From: Cinclus cinclus
Taxonomy: Eukaryota; Chordata; Aves; Passeriformes; Cinclidae
Reading direction: 5' to 3'
Length of the DNA stretch: 64,000 bases
Assembly: GCF_963662255.1 (NCBI RefSeq)
Contig: NC_085053.1
Span: forward strand, 5,065,718 to 5,129,717
How positions within the stretch are numbered: the stretch's first letter is position 1; every line of letters begins with the position of its first letter. The notes beneath the pieces are model-generated. The model was not told where the DNA came from and did not search any database. It saw only the letters and a program-made list of their open reading frames with translations. Positions 12,301 to 23,300 of this stretch are shown piece by piece. The translations under genes were made by a program, and so were the position numbers.

Positions 12301-14113
12301 CAGTGTAGTGACTAAACATTGAGATGAGTTTTATCTGGTGTTAAAGCTATTTTAGTCTCAAGTTAATTAGAGAAGGGAAAGCTTTTATATTGCTAGTTCA
12401 TAACTATGTGTGGCAATTTCCAACTCAAGTAATTTCCTTATCCTACATGTATGCTATACTGCCACATGAATGTTATTTTTTTTATTGATTTCCTGTGCGT
12501 GATATGAATACAATGACATTTTCATACCTGATCAAGCTGGTGGTTGGGTGGGGGTGAAAGGGGGGTTAATTTACTCTTTTAAAACTAACAAAACAAACAT
12601 GTGTTTTAGATGGAAACATGCAGCAGTACGTGTACAGACAAGAACCAGCCAAGAAATGTCAAAGAAGAGCTCGGGTCACCATCCGATACCCGGCGTTTGT
12701 CCCCAGGGTCGTCATCCGGCGACGCTTCCAGCGTGCCGTGCGAATGCCGACCGTCATCCGCACCGTCAGGATCAACCCCCACCCCTCTGGTAACGTGGGC
12801 TCTAAGGGTCTCTTACACAGATGCTTTCACCTCTGTGGGTTCCGACACAACATTGCGTTTGGAAGGTTTTAATGGCTGTAGGTGACACAGCTCCTCACGG
12901 AGGGTTCCCTTTGCTTGCAGGTGTTCTACGCAAGGAAGTCCAAATGACAACGTACTGGAGAGGGCTCCCCAAAGTTATCCACTCAACTCTCTCCGTGCCC
13001 AACCAGAACAAGCCCGATGGCTACGATTACTATGCCTTCTCTTACAGTAAGTCAAAACTAAAGCACATCATTGTAGACCTCAAAAGACATGGAAGGACAG
13101 GGGGAAAGAAAGAAGCTCCTATTATCACTTGTGGTACTACTTTCAGCACTACTGAGAAGTCCTGAGAATTAAAATGTTGCCCATAATCAAGAGATGTTTC
13201 TGTTAAAAATCAGTAGTTACAAGACAATGTGCAGCAATGAAATACAGAGGTTCAAAGCAGCCAACTGGGGAATGCATTGCCAGGGAGTTCAGCCTTGTAA
13301 AGTGACAAACCTTGCACTTAAATGAAGAATTATGTTAATAATAGACTGAAATCTTTGGATCGCTATACAGCAAGTTTTTCAATGGCTTCTATGGAATTAC
13401 ATTTCTGACAAAACACAGAAAGGAGGGAGGTGAACTACTTGACTTAGCTCAAAAAATTATTTATGATGCTGGATTAGGTAGACTTATTTCCCCAGCCAGG
13501 ATCCTATATAACATTCCTCAGAGTTTTCTGCATTTAAAAGAAAATAGCAGCTCTAAGAACCAGGCATACCCAAATATAGGCTATTAAAGACCCTGTGAGT
13601 AAGATCTTGGAGGAATCAGCCTCACAGGCCCAGTCACACTCATGGACCATGGACTTCCCACTTCTGTACTGAGTGCAGGAGTGTTGTGGATGTAGTTTGT
13701 TTGATTTCCAAATTCCTAAGACTATTTCTGTGTTGTAGCAATGCAAGAATAATCTTCTCTGCTCCTGCTCTTGGGACAGATTTAATTATTAGCGGAGCTA
13801 TAACACTTAACACAACCAAGGATACCTGAAAAATAAAGCTTAGGACAGAAATTTATTGTTGGAGCCTCTTAGCTCCCTATATGCACATGGAATGGAAAAA
13901 TCTGTTATTCAGGCCTAAGTGACATTAAAATGCAGGCTTGAATTTGTGAATTATTCCTATGTATTAAATATAGGTTCTGGAATTTAATCCTGACTTCTCT
14001 TCCTTTCAGATCGGTACTACAGTTTGGATATTGGCAAAAGAATAGCACGACCTGTTACTGCTCTCACAGGAAAGACTGTATCCAAAGACTGGTACAACTG
14101 TCCCAGCAAGTGA
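3230..14113 (+). CDS. PRG4: Proteoglycan 4 (lubricin), 3' part of the gene
   Basis: PRG4 is a secreted, heavily O-glycosylated boundary lubricant of joints and tendons, with N-terminal somatomedin-B domains, a long mucin region and a C-terminal hemopexin-like domain. Eight coding exons are visible, all GT-AG and phase-consistent: 3230-3331, 4834-9408, 10357-10452, 11121-11260, 11898-12054, 12610-12789, 12921-13046 and 14010-14113, with TGA at 14111-14113. The joined part has 5,478 nt of whole codons, so 1,825 residues plus stop. The family is recognised from the hemopexin part: DLCSGKP, WGIPSPIDSVFSRCNC, LYWRFTNG, QQYVYRQEP, YWRGLPKV, KPDGYDYYAFS and the ending WYNCPSK. The order mucin then hemopexin matches mammalian PRG4. 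The signal peptide and somatomedin-B exons were not found and should lie upstream of the window. The bird mucin repeat differs from the mammalian KEPAPTTP-type unit. The gene converges on TPR. Confidence 0.95.
4834..9408 (+). CDS. PRG4: PRG4 giant mucin exon
   Basis: This single 4,575-nt exon (acceptor TTTTGTAG, donor GTAAGT) encodes the lubricating mucin region. It opens with a non-repetitive Thr/Pro/Glu stretch (to about 5150). It then runs through about eighty copies of a 13-residue unit of the form TTPKPEETTPEEP (to about 8330), and ends with about 350 degenerate Thr-rich residues. The Thr and Pro density is what is expected for dense mucin-type O-glycosylation. Units vary at a few positions (K/T before P, and P, V, T, Q, L or S at the end), and some copies are shortened without losing frame. 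Using one giant exon for the mucin region is the known PRG4 layout, but the repeat unit here is longer and much richer in Glu than the mammalian one. An assembly could have collapsed or expanded the array, so the copy number should be treated as uncertain. Confidence 0.93.
5153..8330 (+). repeat. 39-bp coding tandem array in PRG4
   Basis: The array has a period of 39 bp (13 codons), about eighty copies. Many copies are near-identical, with occasional in-frame shortened units such as those near 7340 and 7600. Higher-order duplication is visible: bases about 7394-7758 recur unchanged 360 bp downstream, and the 5651-5708 segment recurs at 6197-6254 (546 bp, 14 units). Unequal exchange or replication slippage is the likely cause. 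Confidence 0.95.
10002..10023. repeat. (AT)n microsatellite
   Basis: About eleven AT dinucleotides occur in the PRG4 intron after the mucin exon. The rest of that intron (9409-10356) shows nothing else notable. Confidence 0.9.
10357..14113 (+). CDS. PRG4: PRG4 hemopexin-like domain exons
   Basis: Six exons (10357-10452, 11121-11260, 11898-12054, 12610-12789, 12921-13046 and 14010-14113) encode the C-terminal domain, about 267 residues. Hemopexin-like blade motifs include GKPADGM, GWGIPSPIDSVF, YWRFTNGVMDKGYPKP, SVYFIKRDGNMQQYVY and DGYDYYAFSYNRYYSLD. Conserved cysteines appear in DLCSGKP, RCNCDGK, AKKCQ and WYNCP; the first and last are the pair usually thought to close the propeller. The domain is involved in surface binding and multimerisation in mammals. 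An Arg-rich stretch around 12,680-12,750 resembles the basic segment of the mammalian domain. Confidence 0.95.
10744..11100 (+). repeat. GC-rich minisatellite in a PRG4 hemopexin intron
   Basis: The motif CCCCGGGGCAGGCCGTGCCG is followed by one to three copies of an 11-bp unit TCCCCTCGCTG. The composite is repeated about seven to eight times between exons 10357-10452 and 11121-11260. Where the 11-mer is tripled (10765-10801 and again near 10946-10980), the minus strand has four GGGG runs separated by 7 nt, a G-quadruplex pattern. The array ends about 20 bp before the next splice acceptor. Confidence 0.93.
11296..11450 (+). mobile_element. CR1 fragment preceded by a 17-G run
   Basis: A run of 17 G (11296-11312) is followed by GCTCAGCCTGGAGAAAAGG and CTCCCTGACAGGAGGGGGCA, both characteristic of CR1 in the sense direction. 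It begins about 35 bp after the donor of PRG4 exon 11121-11260. Confidence 0.75.
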
Positions 14114-14170
14114 TGCACAGCAGAGAAGTTTAAAACAAGATGCCATTTGAATGTCAGCTTTTTTTCTAAT

Positions 14171-14182
14171 TTTATTAATAAA
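14171..14182. terminator. Shared palindromic poly(A) signal, PRG4 (+) and TPR (-)
   Basis: The 12-bp motif TTTATTAATAAA is its own reverse complement. It gives AATAAA on the plus strand at 14177-14182, 64 nt after the PRG4 stop, and AATAAA on the minus strand at 14176-14171, 143 nt after the TPR stop. I see no other canonical AATAAA or ATTAAA for TPR between its stop codon and this motif. Use by both genes is inferred from position. It implies that the two 3' UTRs overlap by a few tens of bases. Confidence 0.75.
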
Positions 14183-14318
14183 AGACATTGAAATGTGTGC
14201 ACACAACTCTAAGTATGAAATGCTGCTTCAAGCTCTGGCTTCATTACACTAAGCAACCACAGGCAAACTGGCACTTTGTATACACAGCTGGAAATACTTT
14301 ACATTTCATTCATTTCAT

Positions 14319-14374
14319 TTAACTAATGTTTCCTCTGTTCAGGCCTCCTCTGCCTCCCATGGCATGAGTTATAC
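14319..14374 (-). CDS. TPR: TPR terminal exon
   Basis: This short last exon begins after a CCCTGCACAG acceptor and completes a Gly codon. It encodes [17 protein letters not shown] and ends at TAA (14321-14319). The Gly/Arg-rich ending matches the mammalian C-terminus. The 3' UTR appears to run to about 14,150, using the minus-strand AATAAA of the palindrome at 14171-14182. Confidence 0.93.
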
Positions 14375-17300
14375 CTGTGCAGGGAAAGAAAACAAGGGCA
14401 TTAGTATAAACCCTCCTTACTCTTTTAATCAACCATTGCACAGGTGATACTTCATCCTTTCCTAAGCAATTGTCAGGGCACTGGAGTGGCTCCTTCCTCA
14501 TACAATTCAAGATTCCCTCTCTCCCCAAAGCCTGGTGACACACATCCATGTCACCTGTGTCATGCAAAAGGCTGGGGGGTCATGCAGAAGACTTCTGATC
14601 CTGGGCAGAGGACTCTTACCACATCTAAAATAAGTTAGCCCCTTTTCTTTTGTTATTGAAAAAAGTGGTGACAGACAGAAGAAAATCTATCCTAGTCCCA
14701 CCTCCTTTTCCCCCCTTAAAGTACTATCTAATCTATATTTCAACGCTAATACTGAGTCTTCTACAATGTTAAAATAGTGCAAAACAGAATAAAATCCATC
14801 TAAGGCTTTTTCTTAATACAGAAGTTGCAAAAATAATTTATTGTCATAGTTTAACTCTGTTGCACTGAAAAACCTGTAATACTTCCAATAAAGCTTTTTT
14901 TTTTCCAATGAGTACACATTGATATAATTGGAACCCTTAATGTACCAAATGGAAATTGCTCTAATGCTAAAATCAGAAGTTTCTAAACTGCTACTCTAAC
15001 AGGAGTTTGAAACCTTCTTTTAAAACTTTGAAGAGTAAGATCTAAGCCTCTTTACTTTCTCTCTACTGCTAAGAGCCAGGTGCCACTGTGGAAAGAAGAT
15101 TGCCTGTCTGAAACCTGCTCAGCGTAACACACTAAACCCAAATCAGAGCTCTTAGGGTCACATGCCAAACTCGGGGGCCGGGCAGCTGTGTCACTGTCTG
15201 CCAGCAAGGGCAGCCTGTAAAGCCTCAGACGTGGTGACCCCAGGAGGAAAGGGCTAGAGCTGTGTTTGCAGCAGCCTGGCTGGGAGCAGCCAGGGACACT
15301 CACCCCTCTGCCTGTTGAACTGCCGGCCACGCACGCCCGTCCTCAGTGTCGGGGGCTGCAGCCGGACACGGCGCAGGGACTTGGGCTGAGTGCTGCTTGT
15401 GTCTGTGGAGAGAGGCAGAGCAGGAAGGGTGGCTGTGCCTGCCACCTTCCCATTCTTCATCTTTACATGTTTTGATACATGTCATGCTTTCTTTACTTTA
15501 TGAAAAGTGAAGGTGTCTCCTTATTTAATTGACCTCTCCTCTAATAGAAATAAAAGCTTCAAAACAAGTAAGTCTGGGACTTCTTTTGCTATCTGTACGA
15601 GGGGATTAACTGATAACTCAATAGAGATTAACTTGTTTCACAATTTACTTTAAAGTATTTTTAAAGCTGACATCAAATATGCCAGTGCATAAATCACCAC
15701 AGTATCAGTAACGTTTGCTCCTTGAAGTGTTATTCTTACTGGGCTTACTCCAGTTACTGTGGTCCAAGGAAAAATGGTTTGCCAGAGTATCAAAGACTTT
15801 ATAAGCATAAAAATATGATCTTGCTCTAAGAGAATCTGGGTTGACCTTAGAGCCCCGTCCAGTGATTAAAGGGGCTCCCGGAGAGCTGGAGAGGGACTTG
15901 GGACAATTGCCTGCAAGGACAGGACAAGGGGTAATGGTTTCCCACTGCCAGAGGGGTCGGATGCAGGGTCAGATGGGGTACTGGGAAAGAATTGTTCTCT
16001 GTGACAGTGGGGAGGCCTTGGCACAGAGTGTCCAGAAAAGCTGTGGCTGCCCCTGGAGCCTTGGAAGTGTCCAAGGCCAAACTTTAAGATCCTTTCTACC
16101 CCAAATCATTCTGTAAGTCTGTGATTCTAGGAGTTTTATTTTGTGTATACTGGCTACCAGCCACAATGTTGGACAAAAGAATTCCCACTCTTAATGAAAA
16201 GGTACAAACTGTTATTGTGATTATCCTGTACCTGCAGATGAACTCGAAGGAGGATCCTGACTAGTTGAAGGAAGATCTGACTCATCAGATGCTTGAACAG
16301 ATTCTTCTTCCTGCTGGCTATCAATTTCTAGACCTGCTTCTGAAGTAATGCTAGAAGGGAAGGAGGAGAACCATGTATTTCCATAGCTTCAAAAAAGTCT
16401 GGAAAAAAACCCCGTCTTGGAACTGAAAGATTCAAAGAAAATCAAACATAAAATATAGCATAAAGTGATAAACAGCCCCCTTTTAGATCTTGATTTCATC
16501 ATAATACAAAATATAGCAATTATTATAAAAATTAAAAGTTGCAGTTGTAAAGCAAAAGATAAATTATTTTTCTGCAAAATTCAGTGAGAACTGCTTATTC
16601 CAGCCCCATGCTTCATCTATTGTACGTGCACTGTCTTAACTGGGTGACTTAAGCATATATGTGTGTTTTGCATGATTTTCTGTATTACACAGGAATGTCT
16701 TAGTCTTTATTCTACGAACTGATCCTTCAACCTGTGCCTTTAACATCAGTATTTGACTACTGCAGAGTCCTGTGTATTCTTAGGAGATACAGGTTTTTGG
16801 TTTTTTTTGGCAACTTGTATTATTAAATTTGTTAAATCCTAAGGAGAACATCAGCAGAAAACCATTGGTTTTGGATAAAGAGTCAGACTTTCCTGCTTCA
16901 CAGCACTAGAAAATGCTGTCTGAGCTGCCCCTGGGTGACAGTGGATGTGTCAGAAGTGCTAGTAAACCAAAGCAGTGGTGCTTTACCCTTCAGACTCTGC
17001 CTCTGCGAAGACCTCATCGGCGTCGTCGCCAGCGCCAGGCTCGGTGGTGGTGGACAGGCTGCCAGTGGAGGTGGTGACCATGGGCACGGACTGGGACGCG
17101 TGCTCCAAGGCATCAGCTGAGGCGCTCTCTGTGAACACTGTCACTAGGGAGCACAGACACCCTCAGGCCCTACCCACAGAGCCCTGCGACAGCACAGGCA
17201 GCTCAGAGCCAGGCTGTCCAGGGCTCCTGAGGAGGGGCAGCACTGCACCAACCGTGGGGAATCATTCCCTGCTCTGCCTTGCAAACCTCTGCCACTTACC

Positions 17301-20300
17301 CGGTGCTGCCACTTGTAACGGTGTTGTGGGGACACTGCGACCCCCCGATTCCTCCTCGTGGGCAAGGAACAGTGGGGTTTCGTACATCCCTAAACCTGCA
17401 ACACAAAGGTTCAGTGACAATCCATCCAAATAAAACAGCTTAAAAAAGGATTAACTGATGTCTTCCCTCTGGATACTTGATAAAATCCAGTCACTTGTAT
17501 TTAAGCGGATTTTTGTTATTTTGTTTTGACTTACTGTCAGAGCTGGTCATAATTTTCTGGAAGGTAAAATCTTGATCAAAATATTACTGCTTGTTTTTTT
17601 AAACTTTCCTCCTTGCCTTATGCCATTACTTTGCTGTGAGCTTTCTTCAGAGAACAGCTTGTGTTCCATGCCAACAAGGATGCCGGGGAAAGGGACAGAT
17701 TCAGACCAACAAAAAACAAAACAGTCTGGCCATCTCTGAGCAGATAAGGATATATCCCAAAGATTTCTTTGCATTTGCTGTTTTCCCCTATTGTTTCACT
17801 ACAGGGAAGCTACAACCAATAGTAAAATTGAAGTTAAAAACCATTTCTTCAACATTTCATTTAATTTTAAAATCTTAACACAACTAGAAATCTAGCAGCT
17901 TGAAGATAAAACCTTCTCACCTTCTCTTATTCTCTCTCTGCTGACAATTATTTTAAGAGTTGCAGGTTTCCACACTTTAACAGTTTGTTGACTGAATTCT
18001 CTCTTTTTTGCTCAAAGACCCATGGAAAAGAGAACTGCTTTACCTCCTTGTGATGCCAGCTGCCCAAGATCAGAGTGACTGGAGCTGGTTTGTGGCATAT
18101 CTTCAGGGGGCCCAAATCTGAACCGAGGAACTCCAGCTACCTGGGGGGAACTGGCAAAATACAGACTTAAGTAATTCTGTAACTTCCCCAAAGATTGGGG
18201 CCGGGGGGAAGAACTTTCTGACCAAGAGAACAAATCATGCATGAGACGAAATGAGCTAATACTGACCATAAAAATCATCGGAGCTACTGCTAAATAAACT
18301 GAAATTAGCTTCTCAAATTATTAGGAATTCATTCAAAATCAGTACAACAGTCCTAAAGAGAATATTCTTTACTTACCCATTCTATAAACTCTCACAATTT
18401 TAAGTGAAGATGTCCAGATGGACATGTCCAGAACATCCCAAAAGCAAAAACGGAGGTAACTTTTCCAACTTTCATTGGCAATATTAATTGGGAGGGAGGA
18501 AGAATAAGGGAGGAAATTGGATACAAATTTTTTTGTTTGTTTAATTTCTTCTTAAACCACCAGGTTGCAATACACTGGAGAATATTTACTTCCTAATTTG
18601 CTGATCAGTTACAGGACACACAATTCAAGCAACTTATTACTTATCTGCACTGTGCAATCATCTATCCTACTACCGAGCATGTTACTCCAATCACAAGTTC
18701 ATTTAATTTAAATTTAATTTCATTTCACTGAAAAACAGAAAGAATAGAATAAAGAATAGAGAAAAGCCTTTTACTGCCTTTTTCTTTTCACATCTACTTA
18801 CTGAATGGCTTCTGCAAATCCATCTGTACGATGTGGAACTACAAGTGTTGGTGTGCTTGGAACTGTTCTGTCTTCATCATCAAAGAAGTGCTGCTGCTGG
18901 AAAAAAAGAGACTGATATGAGAGCCTACAATGTATTTCCAGTTTTTACCAGCTGAGTTAAAGGTTGATTTTTCCAACATCTAAAGGTGATGCCTTTGATC
19001 TCACAAAAGGTACTTTATTCAGTCAGTCTCTCTCTTTTCTCTCACTGAACCTGCATATGTTCTTCAAAATACAGCTGAATAAAGGGTTCAAAATTAGCTG
19101 ATGGATAAATTAACCTTGTTCCTTAGGATGAGGCTGAACTTAGCATCATTTTTTCCAGCAACACAGCCACTTTAACTGACTCTAAAAACAAGTAAATAAA
19201 ATCACCTTAGACAAAACCAATTGAACCTCTTTTGAAACCTTCTGTTTCTTGGAGTTTTCTAGTCTTTGCTTTCCATTAATACAGGAATTAACAGGAGTAG
19301 GATATTTTCTGCAAGACTACAAAATCACCCCCCCCCCCCCGAAATCAGCAGCCAGGCTTCTTTAAAAACCAAAATAAACCCCAAGAGTTAGGAATGTTCC
19401 CTCAAAGCAGGTCTTTAGTAATAGATTTTGATACACTCACCATTCCACCTATCCCAGGGGTCAGCTGAAGTCCTCGCCCCACCGATTGTCTTCGAGTCAT
19501 CTGGATTCTCTGTCAGGGAAAGAAAAGAGAGAAGTGTGAATGTGGTCCTGGAATTCTTACTAGTATTCAGTCACAGCCAAGGATAGCAGCTAAATGAGTA
19601 AGTATAGCAATCATCATGGAATCACAGAATATCCTGAGCTGGAAGGGACCCACAAGGATCATCAAGTCCAACCCCCGCATGAAGGACAGGCCCAAGAAAT
19701 CCAGGAAGAGCCTGAGTACATTGCCCAAACACCCTTGGAGCTCTGGCAACCTTGGGGCCATGCCCATTCCCTGGGAAGTCTGTTCAGTGCCCCAGCACTG
19801 TCTGGAGGACAATGTGTATATTCTGGGTAAGTGACAGTAATATTTTACTCGAGCCTCTACTGAATACAGAAAACTTGCAAACAGAAATATTGTGATCCCA
19901 AGCCTCAGCACAAGTTAATGGCAAAGGATCATTTTAGTCAGGATACTTCTCAAGAATTCCTGTTGTGATGTTTTAATTTACAAAATCTACAGGCCTTCAT
20001 CAAAGCATAATCATGGGTCAGCCACTGACTATGAAATGTTTAACTTAGGAAATAAATGGCAATATTCATTTGTGCCATCTACACTGGAGCAGAGACACAA
20101 AAACCCTTCAAATCTGAGTTGCAACCTGGCCAAGAAAAGTTTTTTGAGCGGAAATACCATCAGCCACTGACTAACATAGTACTGGTATAACACAGTAAGA
20201 GTTCCAAGATAAAAAGCAGTAAGGCACTGGGGACAGATTTGTATGTTCCCTGTCCAGCCCTTATCTAGAGCGTGACACACACTGAATTACTTTGCTCAGC

Positions 20301-23300
20301 TACCATTTCTATGATGCTGAACAGCTGGGCAACATTTTTCCCAACGGATTTGATTTATAAGAACTCATACAGCAGTTTTTTTCTTCAAAGTCTTCTGAAG
20401 TGCTGGAGCTGGTTTGTACCTGCACTGGGGGTCCCAGCTCCTGAGGAGGGGCGTGGATGGTAAGCCGTGGGGGCAGAGGGTGGGGTGGCCTCCGTGGGGA
20501 CTGCGGGGGCCGCGGGCCCTGGCGCTCCGACGCCGACGATGGCTGCTGCTCCCTCAGGCTCTCGTGGGGAAACGTGGACTCTGCAGCACTCGTGCTCCCT
20601 TCTCCTACAACACAAACACACGCGGGGGAAAACCCTAGGAACCAAGTTGAAAAGGTGAGGGCAAATCTTCCAATTGTGCCACGCATTAGCACATTTTTCC
20701 CCTGCGAGCCTGGGGACAGCTCAGTATTGTTACTTAAACAGGACTTGTGCCAGCTGCAACACCAGCACTGAAACAAAGTATTAATTATTCAGGTGCTGAT
20801 TTAGAGACAGATTAATCCACTGAGCCATTACGTTTTCACAGCAACCAGAGCTTGCAGGATTTTCAAAGGAATTTAGAATAAATCCTGAAAGTAACATTTC
20901 AAAAGAATCCACACTGCACATTGAAATGGCCTTTAGTACTTCCCTTGTTTTTACTTTTAAGCGCAGAACATAGCTTCTGCATTTCCCTCCCCCATACATA
21001 CACACACATACATCCCCAATACATACACAGACTGTGAAGAAACATGGAATAACTGTACCACTGTTTTGGGAATCTGCTGCCCTCTGGTTGCTTTCAGCTC
21101 CTCCCATGCTCTCTTCAGTCTCTGTTCCAGGATCTGTACCATCAGCACCCTAAAATCCCAAATAAAGAGTATGACTAAACAAATTACGGGTGGCAAAGAG
21201 AATATAAAAGCAGTACAAAAGTATTCAGAAAGTAAACAAAGTCAAATATTTGACAATCTTATTCCTGTAAGTATCTACAGCATTAGGTAAATATCTTCAA
21301 CTGTATGAGATTTCAGAAGTTTTGAGTGCTTGTGAATACACAAATGGGAACAACGTAGCCACCACCATTTAATAACAATAGACAGTGAAATATCCAGCTC
21401 TTCAAAAGCCTCACCAGCTTTGCAACTACAGTATTTGTTGCTGGCCTCCTGTACCTTGTATTTTCATTCAGTCCTTTTAAACATTCCAAGTTGATTTTTC
21501 TTGTGAAAACACCAGTTATAAGAAATTACCATCACCCAGTATCAGTCTCAACTTTTGGGGATGAATTCATACCAAGATTTTCTCTTCCAAGCATTCACAT
21601 ATGTGCATTACAGCACTGATTTGTTGCAAGAAATTTAACGGGTTGTAAAAGAAGGGTACAGATCTCACCTCAGCATCATCTGCTTCATATCCATCATTGC
21701 CATCAGCACTACCAGTTCCTTCATTGCTGTCATCACCTTCATCTCCCATCCCTGTGTCTTCATCATCATCCTCATCCTCCTCTTCCTCATCATCATAATC
21801 CTGTGATGAGATAGTAACAGAGCTGTAGTTGAATTCAGAAAGGGGAGTGGAATAGGCTGCATGTGGTGCACAGATCAACACCCACCCAGACTCTCTCCCT
21901 CTTCAACAGGACACAAGGTGGAAAAGCTTGAGGGGTCAGATAAAGGAAGATAAAAGAAAAATTCAAGGTGAATTAGCAGGTAGCTTTAAAATGCTACAGG
22001 TTCAGGCAACATAAATACAGACCACTTATTCAGTCAAAAATATTTTGATTATATTAGTCTTGATGGTGAGTTTTACATCAGATAAAAGACAAAATCATAA
22101 AAGAATTCCATGATATACATACCTCCTGCTCCCCTTCATTTTCTTCATCATCGTCATCTTCATCATCACTATCAATTACAATCACATCATCTCTCTTGGA
22201 CTGGCCATCCTGAGATGAAGAAGTATTTTGTTGGTCTGACTGAAGGGATCCGAGATCTATTGGGATAGACTGGGAAGTTTCCTCGCTGTCCTCCATGGCC
22301 ACATACTCCCCCTGTGTCACACCCTGCCAAAGACCAAAGGCAATCACCAGAACAAACAAAATTCAACCACCATATACAACAGCAAGAGAGCCAAACTCTG
22401 ATGCTTAGAGGACAATTACTGCTGTTCCTTAAAAACTGACCAGAGGAGAGGACAAAAGAGTGACAGGTGACTGTCAGTGACCGAACAGTTCAAGTCTAAA
22501 GCATTTTAAGTGATTTCCATGGGAAACCTGCAGGATTACATTTGAGATTTTACTTCTAAATAAACTGAGAGTTTGTGGGTGCAGATGGCTATTTCTGCCG
22601 AAGATTTTTGCTCTTCAATTATGCTTACTTCTCCAATGGAGTCTTGTGAGTCTTGATTGTATGTTTGTGCCTCCACCTCTCCATCAGTGCTCTCTTCTGC
22701 TGTCACTTCCTCCTGGAAGAGCAAACATTTTTAAAAACACATCATTAGCCCTAAATATGGTTGGGAATTTCTTTTTTTTATTTCTTTAATAAAAATTATA
22801 TTTTCCCACAAAGATTATGCACAACATTTTCTCCTGCTTCCTTAGCAATACTTTTATCAAAAATCTCACTTCCCTGCCCTGGAGAAATACAATTTGCCCA
22901 GCCCACTGGATCTCAGCACATAGCAGTCTTTTCAGGACCAAAATTAAATCAGCTAAGTTTCTAATTCTACCTCCAACTTCCCAGAACCTTACACAATCCT
23001 GACCTTTTTCTCTTATGAACACTCCTGTGGCACAGAGTTAATAAAACATCTTTGGCTTCCTTAACACTGTGAGGTTCTGTCTCAATTTCACCCCTTTTTC
23101 ACAAGACATCCCAAATCCCTCATACCATCTTCTACAGGCCTTCCCAGCAACTCATCTTCACTTCCCATCTCCTAAATACCCTGTATTTTTGTCCAGAATT
23201 ACTGCAGATAAACACCTTCTGAACCACACTGAAAGAAGTTTGAACTTCTTCCTCCTCAATCCTAGGACATGGCCCTCTTGCTTCCACCCTACAAGTTAAG

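Noticed and set aside
14883..14895. AATAAA on the plus strand as an alternative PRG4 poly(A) signal
   Set aside because: It lies inside the TPR gene, 700 nt beyond a well-placed signal; nothing in the sequence shows that it is used.
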